A stretch of DNA of 64,000 nucleotides from Dendronalium phyllosphericum CENA369. Lineage in GTDB: Bacteria > Cyanobacteriota > Cyanobacteriia > Cyanobacteriales > Nostocaceae. A program made the translations under genes and the position numbers. A model generated the notes under the pieces. It worked only from the letters and a program-made list of their open reading frames with translations. It did no database searches and was not told the DNA's origin. Position 1 is the stretch's first letter. Each line of letters begins with the position of its first letter. Positions 44,449-52,761 of the stretch are shown here, one piece after another. Location: contig NZ_JAECZA010000012.1 of NCBI RefSeq assembly GCF_016056275.1, forward strand, positions 1-64,000. The letters are read 5' to 3'.

Positions 44449-45354
44449 ATGAGAACAACTAATTATGCACAGCGAGATCGAGCCGCACAAGTAGTTTTTT
44501 ACGTCCCATTGTGGAAGAGAAAGGGAATTTGTTTAGAGTTGTTCGACGATTATTGGCGAAATGTTCACGGCCCAGTCTGCGCCCGCTTACCTGGTCAGTA
44601 CCAATATTGGCAGTTTCATGTGGCTCACAATGAAGGAGGTATCTGGCCTAGCATTGAGGGTATAGACTACAACACACCCGCAGAAGATCAGTTTGATGGG
44701 ATTGCGGAATTAACCTTTAAAACAGTCGCAGATCGTCAGACATGGTTTCAGGCTTCTAGCATTCTTATGGATGACGAGCATAACTTATTTCGCAAGGCGA
44801 TCGGTTATAACACTAATCCTGGTAACTCCATCACCTATGTTGACGGGATTGAAAACGCCACACCTAACGGTTTAGTCGGTGTCGAAAAGTTTCATGTCAT
44901 GTTTAAGAAAGCTGATGACATTAGTGTAGAAGATTTCCGTCAATATCTGCAAGAAAGCTTTGCTTCAGAGTTAGTCAAGAGTGACTTAGTGCTGAAGTTA
45001 CGCATACATTTGTTTGAAGAAGTTGATAATTCTCGTCCCGATGCGGCTGGTGTATCTCATTCTGAACAACCAGAAAAAAACTATCAAGCAGCTTTAGAAA
45101 TTGCCTTTTCTAATCACCTAGAAATGGAACAATTTTTCACTTCCGAAATATACACCACAGCTACACAGTACCAAGCAAAATACGTTAGACAAATTAGCAT
45201 ATTCCCAGAGAGAACAGCTTTTACATTCGTCTATAACAGTCAGATGACACTAGCAGGGCAACGCAGTTCTACAGTTGCTGATTTGATTACAAATATAGGA
45301 GCCATCAATCAGCTTCAAGATGACATTTCTACTTTGATGCTTGGTAAAAGCTAA
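44449..45354 (+). CDS. Tandem EthD-domain protein
   Basis: 301 residues with two EthD-type ferredoxin-like barrels. The first has ICLELFDDYWRNVHGPVCAR and QYWQFHV; the second begins GVEKFHVMFKKADDISVEDF and has its own DLVLKLRIHLFE strand. EthD proteins dimerise into alpha+beta barrels, and relatives act as oxygenases, dehydratases or cyclases on aromatic or polyketide substrates. A fused tandem would be a covalent dimer. A very strong RBS (AGGAGGAAAGCA) precedes the ATG. Third gene of the cluster, its end overlapping a TTG of the next frame. Confidence 0.82.
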   Translation: MRTTNYAQRDRAAQVVFYVPLWKRKGICLELFDDYWRNVHGPVCARLPGQYQYWQFHVAHNEGGIWPSIEGIDYNTPAEDQFDGIAELTFKTVADRQTWFQASSILMDDEHNLFRKAIGYNTNPGNSITYVDGIENATPNGLVGVEKFHVMFKKADDISVEDFRQYLQESFASELVKSDLVLKLRIHLFEEVDNSRPDAAGVSHSEQPEKNYQAALEIAFSNHLEMEQFFTSEIYTTATQYQAKYVRQISIFPERTAFTFVYNSQMTLAGQRSSTVADLITNIGAINQLQDDISTLMLGKS

Positions 45355-45385
45355 TCAAGTTAATGGTTTTTCACAGGACAAAATT

Positions 45386-45745
45386 GTGTCTGAAAATTCT
45401 CTTAAAAAAAACGCAGTCCTTGACGATCGACAACTGCAAGAAAATCTCAAAGCAATCAATCCCAAATTTGGAGATTTTGTGATTCGTGTCGCAGGTGAAG
45501 CTTGGGGTCTACCATTAATCGACCAAAAAACCAAAGCTTTAATTACCATTGCTGTTGATGTAGTGAATCAGGATCGTGTTGGCCCAGGTAATCCCTTTGA
45601 CGCTCATGTTCACATGGCTATGCAGCAAGGCGCTACCCGTGAAGAAATTGAAGAACTACTTTTATTTCTGTGTGTTTACGCGGGATTTAATAAGGCGGCT
45701 GGTTATTTTGGTGCTTTAAATAAAGTTTTAGACAGTGCTAAATAA
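45386..45745 (+). CDS. Carboxymuconolactone-decarboxylase-like protein
   Basis: About 119 residues from GTG 45386, which has ACAGGACA about 8 nt upstream; a longer frame from TTG 45341 overlaps the EthD gene and lacks a good RBS. Core pattern is VAGEAWGLPLIDQKTKALIT, then DAHVHMAMQQGATREEIEEL and a helix LLFLCVYAGFNKA. The family includes the beta-ketoadipate decarboxylase and AhpD peroxidases. The AhpD CxxC is absent, so a decarboxylase or isomerase role is likelier. Fourth gene of the cluster. Confidence 0.83.
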   Translation: MSENSLKKNAVLDDRQLQENLKAINPKFGDFVIRVAGEAWGLPLIDQKTKALITIAVDVVNQDRVGPGNPFDAHVHMAMQQGATREEIEELLLFLCVYAGFNKAAGYFGALNKVLDSAK

Positions 45746-45762
45746 CAAGCTCATGAAGAAGG

Positions 45763-46620
45763 ATGTTCAAATTAGAATCAACTCGAAAATATGGAGTTAC
45801 TTTTTTTATGAACAACAAAAATAATATTAAATCTAATTTTGGAAACTACCTACAAGGAGTACAACATGTTGGTATAACTGTACATAACATGGCTAAATCT
45901 CTGGAATTTTACACAGAGGTATTAGGTGGTAAATTAGTAGTCAGTGGTGATGCATACAGTGGTAAAATTCTACATCACACTCTATTTCAAAAAGAGGAAA
46001 TTGAGGCATTAAACCTAGAACAAAATTCACCATTAATTGAAATCCCTGACATTAGAGATGGTAACAAACAAGTACTAGATATCAGATTTATTTCTTTTGG
46101 AAATATAGCTGTAGAACTATTACATTTTCGAGATGCAAAGCTAACACCTAATGCCCGCAATTGGATTAATCAGCAAACAAAATGTCATTCATCGGAAAAA
46201 ACATGTGTTGCTTATGTTCCTATTATGTATCTTTCGTTTCATGTCAAGGATGATGTTGATTTAAATAAGTTTGCCAAATCCTTAGAAGCAGAATGTAGAA
46301 AAAGGGAAATTGATTTAGTTTGTAACAGAATTATTCATGTAGATTCTGAAGAAGCAAGAAGACAAACTGCTTTTAAGTACACTGCTAATAAATTTTGGTA
46401 TGACCCAGACTACTTTATAGAAGGCTACTCAGATTCAGATTTTGGAGACTTCTATGGTTGGTCATTGTTTTACGCTAAAGGCCCAAACGGAGAGCAACTA
46501 GAATTTAACCAAGTAACTCGCAAAATTAAAGACCTTTTTATTAAAGGTCAAAAGGAATATAACCAAGACTACAGCACAACTTTTAATTGGCCATCAGCCC
46601 TTATTAGCAGCTATCAATAA
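45763..46620 (+). CDS. VOC-family (glyoxalase/dioxygenase-like) protein
   Basis: 285 residues; a second ATG at 45808 may be the real start. LQGVQHVGITVHNMAKSLEF then YTEVLGG is the first VOC motif with a metal His. The mid-region IRFISFGNIAVELLHF-like strand supplies the Glu, and MYLSFHVKDDVDLNKFAKSL begins the second half; FYGWSLFYAKGPNGEQLEFN supplies the terminal Glu. The protein is therefore a two-module VOC enzyme, expected to use a divalent metal for isomerisation, ring opening or epimerisation. Local DNA is more AT-rich than the first four cluster genes. Fifth in the cluster. Confidence 0.85.
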   Translation: MFKLESTRKYGVTFFMNNKNNIKSNFGNYLQGVQHVGITVHNMAKSLEFYTEVLGGKLVVSGDAYSGKILHHTLFQKEEIEALNLEQNSPLIEIPDIRDGNKQVLDIRFISFGNIAVELLHFRDAKLTPNARNWINQQTKCHSSEKTCVAYVPIMYLSFHVKDDVDLNKFAKSLEAECRKREIDLVCNRIIHVDSEEARRQTAFKYTANKFWYDPDYFIEGYSDSDFGDFYGWSLFYAKGPNGEQLEFNQVTRKIKDLFIKGQKEYNQDYSTTFNWPSALISSYQ

Positions 46621-46640
46621 AAAATAATTAATTTTATTTT

Positions 46641-47459
46641 ATGACAGAAATTACAGAAATAAAAAAATGGTCAAAATTTTCTGGTAAAAAAGTAGACATT
46701 TTAAAAAAGCTATTTTTAGCTGGAGAATCGATGAATTTGGATAAATTTGTACAATTCTTTACTGATGATGCTATATACCAGTTCAGCAACTTACCCATAG
46801 TATATGGGCCAGAAGGTATTCGAGATTCTTCTATAGATTTTTTAAAGAAAGTAGAAGGATTGCACCATCATATTAAAAATATTTGGGAACTAAAAAATGA
46901 ATTATTGATCTGCGAAATAGAAGTTACTTATATTCGTCATGACGGTAAAGTATTTACTTTGCCATGCAGTGATATTATTCGATTTACTGGGGACAAAATC
47001 CAGGAAATGTTGATTTATATGAATATTTTTCCAGTTTATATCACACCAGAAACCGAGCAAAAATCACTTACAGACAAAGTATCAAAGATTAACTTAATAG
47101 ATAGAGTTAATAATTTGTTTGCCTTGACTGATGTCAAAATTGAGAATTTTGATCTCAATGCTTATATTTCTTTCTTCACTGAAGATGCTTTTTATCAAGC
47201 TGGTAATGCTAAACCTGTATATGGATATCAAGGGATTAGAGAGTTTTCTGTACCTATCATTCAAAAGTTTAAAAGTTTAGCTCATGAAGTCAAAAACATT
47301 TGGCAATTAGAAAATACGGTTATCTGTCAAGTAGTAGTTATATACAATCGTAAAGACGACAAGGTGTTTAAGCTGCCCACTCTTAATATTATTCAATTTA
47401 GGGGTGACAAAATTAGCTCACTGCAAGCTTTTGGAGACCCTTCTCCTACTTTTTCATGA
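46641..47459 (+). CDS. Tandem SnoaL/NTF2-like protein
   Basis: 272 residues made of two NTF2-fold repeats. Repeat 1 (about 20-130) has DDAIYQFSNLPIVYGPEGIR and HIKNIWEL...LPCSDIIRF; repeat 2 (about 155-270) has EDAFYQAGNAKPVYGYQGIR and EVKNIWQL...LPTLNIIQF. SnoaL-fold enzymes are cyclases, hydroxylases or hydrolases on polyketide or terpenoid substrates, and tandem arrangement suggests a fused dimer. It shares the KNIW and LP...I.F blocks with the next gene, so all three domains look like recent paralogs. AT-rich DNA. Sixth gene of the cluster. Confidence 0.82.
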   Translation: MTEITEIKKWSKFSGKKVDILKKLFLAGESMNLDKFVQFFTDDAIYQFSNLPIVYGPEGIRDSSIDFLKKVEGLHHHIKNIWELKNELLICEIEVTYIRHDGKVFTLPCSDIIRFTGDKIQEMLIYMNIFPVYITPETEQKSLTDKVSKINLIDRVNNLFALTDVKIENFDLNAYISFFTEDAFYQAGNAKPVYGYQGIREFSVPIIQKFKSLAHEVKNIWQLENTVICQVVVIYNRKDDKVFKLPTLNIIQFRGDKISSLQAFGDPSPTFS

Positions 47460-47541
47460 GGATTATTTATTGTCAAAAACATTTAAATTTGTTTCTAGCT
47501 CTTTCTAATACCAGTTGAATCAATTTAAAAGATGGGGATTT

Positions 47542-47958
47542 ATGATTAAACCTGAAAATAATATTTTCCAACAAAATAATAAAGCTAATTTTCCAAATAA
47601 GACTGAACTAGTTAAATATCTTTTGGCAAATTACGATTTAACTAATGAGTATGACATTAGTTATTTTACAGACGATATAGTTTACAGAATAGGAAATATT
47701 GAGCCACTAATTGGTTCAAAGAAAATCTTAGAATTTGGGTTGCGCTTGAAAGATAAAATTGAACATACAAGTCATGAAATTAAGAATATTTGGGAAATAG
47801 AGGATACAGTAATAGTCGAATCAAATGTTATTTTTAAGCCTAAAGAGGGTAATGTGATTCAGCTACCTAATGCCACTATTATTAGATTTCGTGATTATAA
47901 AGTTCGACATTTACAGGCATTTATAGATATTTCTCATATTTTAAATAAAAATATTTGA
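47542..47958 (+). CDS. Single SnoaL/NTF2-like protein
   Basis: 138 residues from ATG 47542, with GGGG about 6 nt upstream; an upstream TTG at 47515 is less likely. YLLANYDLTNEYDISYFTDD, then SHEIKNIWEIEDTVIVES and LPNATIIRFRDYKV clearly repeat the domain of the preceding gene. Small-molecule pocket expected; substrate unknown. Seventh gene of the cluster, within its AT-rich part. Confidence 0.78.
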   Translation: MIKPENNIFQQNNKANFPNKTELVKYLLANYDLTNEYDISYFTDDIVYRIGNIEPLIGSKKILEFGLRLKDKIEHTSHEIKNIWEIEDTVIVESNVIFKPKEGNVIQLPNATIIRFRDYKVRHLQAFIDISHILNKNI

Positions 47959-47991
47959 AAAAATATCATATTTAAAACCTCAATATGGAAG

Positions 47992-48801
47992 ATGTTTATG
48001 TACTTATCTAATGAGTTCACCAATGCTACTCTTAATGGTAATTATTCAGTTGCTATCACTGGGCATAGTGGGCAAGTTCCAGAAGCTGGTGTTGGAATAC
48101 TAAATTTTGATGGTAAAGAAAAAGTTGTTGGTTTTATGATTTTTAATTTGCCTGGACTTTCATTTGGAGAAAGAAGTTTATGTAAATCTTTGTTTGAGGG
48201 AAAATACGCAGTTGATAATAATGGATCTGGCAGTGCTACAGCAAAATTTACTCTCGATGATGGTTCAATTAGTGAAACAAGTTTCATCTTTGTAGTTAAC
48301 ACAATAGAAATAAATAAAGTAGCAAGAGAGGTTTTTTTCATACAAAAAGATTTAACAAAAACTACAGGTAGTCTAATTACATTCGTAATTACTAGGTTGC
48401 CTGAAGAAGGAGAGTTTACACTTGCAAGCTTTAAAGGTACTTTTGCATTCAATGGTATTACACAAGGTTGTCAAATACCTGCTGCTGGCATAGGTACTAT
48501 TACCTTTGATGGTCAAGGCAAATATTCTGGTATAGATATTCTCAATTTTCCAGGAAGTGCTTTTCCAGATAGAAAGATAACCCAATCTCCCTTTGATGGA
48601 ATTTACACAATGAAAGAGCCTGGAATTTATCCTACTATTTCGACTACTACTCAGTCTAAAGCTATTTTCTTAATCACGAAAGCAATGACAATTTCTGGTA
48701 TTAATGTAGCGCAAGAATACTTTTACATTGTGCCCAGTAATAATTTAGAGTTTACTGGAGGAAATTTAGTTATATCTGTTGGTAAAAAAATCTTAGATTA
48801 A
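47992..48801 (+). CDS. Two-repeat beta-rich protein of unknown function
   Basis: 269 residues without a signal peptide. Two copies of a ~125-residue module are visible: one starts NATLNGNYSVAITG and contains AGVGILNFDGKEK; the other starts FKGTFAFNGI and contains AAGIGTITFDGQGKYSG. Each continues with NLPGLSFGER / NFPGSAFPDR. The G.Y.F ... aG.G.l.FDG pattern is a beta-barrel module common in uncharacterised bacterial proteins, perhaps allene-oxide-cyclase/dirigent-like. No family assigned with certainty. Eighth gene of the cluster. Confidence 0.68.
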   Translation: MFMYLSNEFTNATLNGNYSVAITGHSGQVPEAGVGILNFDGKEKVVGFMIFNLPGLSFGERSLCKSLFEGKYAVDNNGSGSATAKFTLDDGSISETSFIFVVNTIEINKVAREVFFIQKDLTKTTGSLITFVITRLPEEGEFTLASFKGTFAFNGITQGCQIPAAGIGTITFDGQGKYSGIDILNFPGSAFPDRKITQSPFDGIYTMKEPGIYPTISTTTQSKAIFLITKAMTISGINVAQEYFYIVPSNNLEFTGGNLVISVGKKILD

Positions 48802-48822
48802 CTAATCGATAAGTATGTAGTT

Positions 48823-49395
48823 ATGAAAAGACGTATTAACTATTATCAGGATTTAGCTGCTAATTATTCAAAACCAGGGCTAGTTTCTCCAGAATTAGCA
48901 GAAAAGCTCATCTTTGAAGCTGAAAAATTTATTTCCTTAAAAGAAGACAATTTTCCAGCAATTACTCCAGATTATCCATTAGAGCAGATTGAACAAGAAA
49001 ATAAAGCATGGTGGCCTACTCATTGTGAAGCTTTGAGACAAGGTAGAGGAGATATTTTAACAGGAGAATACCGCCAAGATTTAGTTTATTTTTGCCAGGA
49101 TGGCCCGTATTACGGTTTAGAAGAACAAAAAGAACGCGAGCAACATTGGTGGGCTTTAATCGCTCAACCTGGCGTAACTATGTGCTGGCCAATTGTCATG
49201 TTTCATGGTGAATTTGTCTGGTTTGAATGGAATTGCCTTGATAATGCAACTAACGAAACAATTGCTAAAGGTAGTGTTGCTTGGTTGCGTCGAGGTCATC
49301 GGGGTGGGTGTTATCTTAAGGGCGAACAACTAACTTTCTATCGTGATGTTTTTGCACCTAATGAACTTTTGAAATTGATGACTACAGCTAAATAA
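48823..49395 (+). CDS. NTF2-like/SnoaL-type protein with N-terminal helical arm
   Basis: 190 residues. The first ~60 are a helical arm (LVSPELAEKLIFEAEKFISL). Then comes GRGDILTGEYRQDLVYFCQD, the NTF2-like entry, followed by strands CWPIVMFHGEFVWFEWNCLD and GSVAWLRRGHRGGCYLKG. The pocket is unusually Trp/Cys-rich. It is not an obvious paralog of the two preceding SnoaL proteins. Function unknown; ninth gene of the cluster, 21 nt ahead of the second DJ-1 gene. Confidence 0.72.
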   Translation: MKRRINYYQDLAANYSKPGLVSPELAEKLIFEAEKFISLKEDNFPAITPDYPLEQIEQENKAWWPTHCEALRQGRGDILTGEYRQDLVYFCQDGPYYGLEEQKEREQHWWALIAQPGVTMCWPIVMFHGEFVWFEWNCLDNATNETIAKGSVAWLRRGHRGGCYLKGEQLTFYRDVFAPNELLKLMTTAK

Positions 49396-49415
49396 ACAAT
49401 TAATGGGGGGATAAT

Positions 49416-50045
49416 ATGACTACTGAAGGTAAAGGCAAAATTGGTGTACTTATTGAAGAGCATTTTGACCCATTGGAATTTCGGTCTTTCAATGAATACT
49501 TTCCTCAACAGGGTTATCAAGTAGAATATATTTCTCATTTATGGGGTAATCCAAACATAAATTTTCACAGCAATTCTGAGGATGGTGTAATTAAAGAACA
49601 CGTAACTGTCACCACAGAAGTTAATGACATTAATCCAACCGATTACAAGGCAATAATTTGTATTGGCGCTTATGCAATGGATCGGCTGAGATATGAGACA
49701 AAGGTGAGAAAGGGTCAACCAAATCAAGCCCCAGCAGTTGTATTTATTCGTAAAGCCATACAAGAACCTCATGTCAAAATAGGAGTGATTTGTCATGGTT
49801 TATGGTTACTTTGTGCTGCTGATGTTTTGGAAAATCGGCGAGTAACTTGCGCTCATAATATTCTGATTGATGTGGAAAATGCTGGGGCTGAGATTATTTA
49901 CGAAAATGATTTAGCTGCTGATATTGTAATTGATGAAAATTTAGTTACAGGTAGACATCCTGACCTGGTAAATAAATTTATGGAAACCTTGATAAGAGAA
50001 ATTGAGAATAAACAGCGCAGCCTCCATGCGGCTATGACTGTTTAA
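49416..50045 (+). CDS. DJ-1/PfpI family protein (second in the cluster)
   Basis: 209 residues, paralogous to the gene at 43770: GKIGVLIEEHFDPLEFRSFN, LWGNPNINF, nucleophile GVICHGLWLL (Cys near 126) and ENLVTGRHPDLVNKFME. The GGGGGGATAAT upstream gives a strong ribosome site. Divergence between the two copies is large, so the duplication is old and the two probably have different substrates. Tenth gene of the cluster. Confidence 0.86.
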   Translation: MTTEGKGKIGVLIEEHFDPLEFRSFNEYFPQQGYQVEYISHLWGNPNINFHSNSEDGVIKEHVTVTTEVNDINPTDYKAIICIGAYAMDRLRYETKVRKGQPNQAPAVVFIRKAIQEPHVKIGVICHGLWLLCAADVLENRRVTCAHNILIDVENAGAEIIYENDLAADIVIDENLVTGRHPDLVNKFMETLIREIENKQRSLHAAMTV

Positions 50046-50082
50046 ATGTTGTAGTTTTGAATGCTCCTAAAGGGATATCAAT

Positions 50083-52608
50083 ATGGCTCAGATTACCGTT
50101 CAGTTTACCTATTTTACAGGTATTAAAAGAGCAATTTTTCACAATCTCCATTTAATTGGAAGTTGGGATGAAAACGGTCGCTATTCTCAACAATGGCGAT
50201 CGCACCAAATGCAGCAAATCATTGCTGAAGATGGCTGTCCTGGTTTCCAAACTACGGTTGAACTTGATGATTTCCAACTTGGTTGGTTATTTCACTGGGG
50301 TGTAATGCTAGATAGTCCAGCCGGAAATAAGTTGTGGGGAATCCCTACAGAGATTAGCGATCGTTCGAATTGCGATCGCTATCGTAGTTTTACGTTACAA
50401 TCTCCTGATAACGGTCAATCTCAACAACAGAGATATTATCTAGTTCATAGCCGCAGACTAGGCGCGCAACCATATTATCTTCCTAGTGAATCTCAGCCTG
50501 CGCTGCGGTTTGCTGTCTGGTCGCCAAATGCCCGTAATGTAGAAGTTGTGTTTGGTAACAGCAGTAGTGGGTATATTGCAGACGATGTTTTTCGAGACGA
50601 TCCTGAGTTTGGCATGAATCCCCACCTGGGGCCATTTCCCATGTTGAGAACAGAAGAAGGGATTTGGCAAACAGATGTGACAATATCACCAGAATTGGCT
50701 GATTTATCCCACTTTGACCATGTTCCTTATATGTTTAGAATTACCAACGAAGGAGGACGGGTAGTTTATCGCACTGATTTGTACTCCCGTTGTCAAATTG
50801 GTAAAGGCAATACCAATCCTGATGGTAAACCTTTCTCTAGTCGATATCAAGATAAATACGCAAGACCTTTTTCAGGAAAATATCAAGATTTAGATGGTAC
50901 TAAAAGCTGTTCTGTAGTCGTCAATCCAGAGACAGTAACTAAACATTTTCAAGAACCAGTCTGGCCAGAACAAGAATTTATCCCAGAACAGGAGTTTTGG
51001 AGTGATGAGTTTTCATTGGAACGCCCTATACCCCAGCGTGTTGAAGATTTAGTGATTTATGAACTTCATGTAGGGTCTTTAGGCTATGGTCGCAATAGAC
51101 CAGGAAACTTTGAGGATGCGATCGCTTTACTACCCTATTTAGTAGACTTAGGAATTAACGCTGTCGAACTCTTACCAATGGCAGAATTTCGAGACAAAGT
51201 AAATTGGGGCTATGAAACATCCCATTACTTTGCTTTGGAATATAGTGCGGGTGGTAGAGACCAACTGAAACATTTCATCAGGGAATGCCATCGTCATGGA
51301 ATTGCCGTGATTTTAGATGTGGTGTACAACCACTTCAATCCTGATGGAGAACGGGCTGAATGGGCATACGACTCGGATATTCCCGAACATAATATCTATT
51401 ACTGGTATGAGGGCAACTCTGGTGATTATTTCTACCCAGACGGCAGACATTTCCCAGAAGGCGGCTATCTTGATAATTGGTCTACTGGTTACGCACCTAG
51501 ATTTCATGAAGAGATGGTGCGGAAAATGTTCGTTAGTAGTGCAGTCACTTTAATGGAAGAGTTTCATGTAGACGGCTTTCGGGTCGATCAAACAACTTCA
51601 ATGCACTCGTATAACCAGCTGCACGCTGATGGTAGACCTATTAGTAATGCCAATATTTTTGGTGCTAAATTCCTCAGAGAATGGACAAGGACAATAAAGC
51701 AGATCCGACCAAATGCCCTGCTAATCGCAGAAGACCATTCTGATTGGGATAAAGTTACTGAATCACCTGATGTTGGTGGTTTGGGCTTTGATGCAGCTTG
51801 GTATGCCAATTTCTATCACCATTTAATTGGTGATGCTAGACAAGGAACCGAATATGCCAAATTAATTCCTACTGCTGGATATGGTACGAATGAACCTCTA
51901 GCAATGGATAAATTTGCTGGGGCTTTAGGATGGTCTGGTCATAAAAAGGTGGTCTATCATGAATCCCATGACGAAGCAGGCAACTCTTATTTTAAGGAAG
52001 GAAACCATAGAATTGAATCGCGGCGCACGATTGTAGCAGCAGCCAACGCAGCACCCTTGATTGGAGACACTCGACGTTATGCGGAAGCGCGTTGCCGCTT
52101 TGCGTTTGGTATGTCTATTTTGTCGGCTGGTACACCAATGTTTTTGATGGGTGAGGAAATTGGCGCACAAAAACCCTACAGATTCAGCGATTTTATGGAT
52201 AATCGAGAGGATTTGTTAAGCGATCGCCAAACTCATGGTCAAAGATTATTCCAATTTTACCAAGACCTGATTCAGATGCGACGCAACCATTCCGGACTGC
52301 GATCGCACTTGATTGATATTCTCTCTGTGCACAATGCCAACCGAGTTATTGCTTTCAGACGTTGGGATATAAATGAAGAATTTTTAGTTGTAGCTAGTTT
52401 GAATAATCAGTCCTTTTCCTTTGGTTACACTATTAACAATTCCCGAATCGAAGATGGTCAGTGGCGCGAGATTTTTAATAGTGATGCTTCACTCTACGGA
52501 GGAAATAGTGTAGGCAACTTTGGATTTGATATATTTGCAGCTAATGGATATATTAATCCCATAGTTCCGGCAAACGGATTTGTTGTTTTCCAACGGCAAA
52601 GTACATAA
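50083..52608 (+). CDS. GH13 alpha-amylase-superfamily glucan enzyme (branching-enzyme-like)
   Basis: 841 residues. An N-terminal strand-rich module (about 1-125, LIGSWDENGRYSQQW) resembles a starch-binding CBM20/48. A CBM48-like domain follows (RFAVWSPNARNVEVVFG), then the GH13 barrel: ILDVVYNHFNPDG (region I), VDGFRVDQTTS (region II, nucleophile Asp), LLIAEDHSDWD (region III, acid Glu) and VYHESHDEAGN (region IV, Asp). The C-terminal all-beta domain is present. The layout resembles GlgB or trehalohydrolase (GH13_8-10) proteins; exact transglycosylation versus hydrolysis is unsettled. It is 37 nt after the DJ-1 gene and part of the same cluster, which ties the cluster to glucan or trehalose chemistry. 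Confidence 0.85.
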   Translation: MAQITVQFTYFTGIKRAIFHNLHLIGSWDENGRYSQQWRSHQMQQIIAEDGCPGFQTTVELDDFQLGWLFHWGVMLDSPAGNKLWGIPTEISDRSNCDRYRSFTLQSPDNGQSQQQRYYLVHSRRLGAQPYYLPSESQPALRFAVWSPNARNVEVVFGNSSSGYIADDVFRDDPEFGMNPHLGPFPMLRTEEGIWQTDVTISPELADLSHFDHVPYMFRITNEGGRVVYRTDLYSRCQIGKGNTNPDGKPFSSRYQDKYARPFSGKYQDLDGTKSCSVVVNPETVTKHFQEPVWPEQEFIPEQEFWSDEFSLERPIPQRVEDLVIYELHVGSLGYGRNRPGNFEDAIALLPYLVDLGINAVELLPMAEFRDKVNWGYETSHYFALEYSAGGRDQLKHFIRECHRHGIAVILDVVYNHFNPDGERAEWAYDSDIPEHNIYYWYEGNSGDYFYPDGRHFPEGGYLDNWSTGYAPRFHEEMVRKMFVSSAVTLMEEFHVDGFRVDQTTSMHSYNQLHADGRPISNANIFGAKFLREWTRTIKQIRPNALLIAEDHSDWDKVTESPDVGGLGFDAAWYANFYHHLIGDARQGTEYAKLIPTAGYGTNEPLAMDKFAGALGWSGHKKVVYHESHDEAGNSYFKEGNHRIESRRTIVAAANAAPLIGDTRRYAEARCRFAFGMSILSAGTPMFLMGEEIGAQKPYRFSDFMDNREDLLSDRQTHGQRLFQFYQDLIQMRRNHSGLRSHLIDILSVHNANRVIAFRRWDINEEFLVVASLNNQSFSFGYTINNSRIEDGQWREIFNSDASLYGGNSVGNFGFDIFAANGYINPIVPANGFVVFQRQST

Positions 52609-52761
52609 TACTGTTAGCTACAAATAGCAAGCAGGGAAAGCATCAGAAATCATTTTTAACTTTGATTGATAATTTGGTAAATGTTTGTTTTTTGACTTTC
52701 AGCCAAAGAAAATACTGATTTTTTTGGCTGCCACTTCATATACATTTTTTCCAGATGTAAT

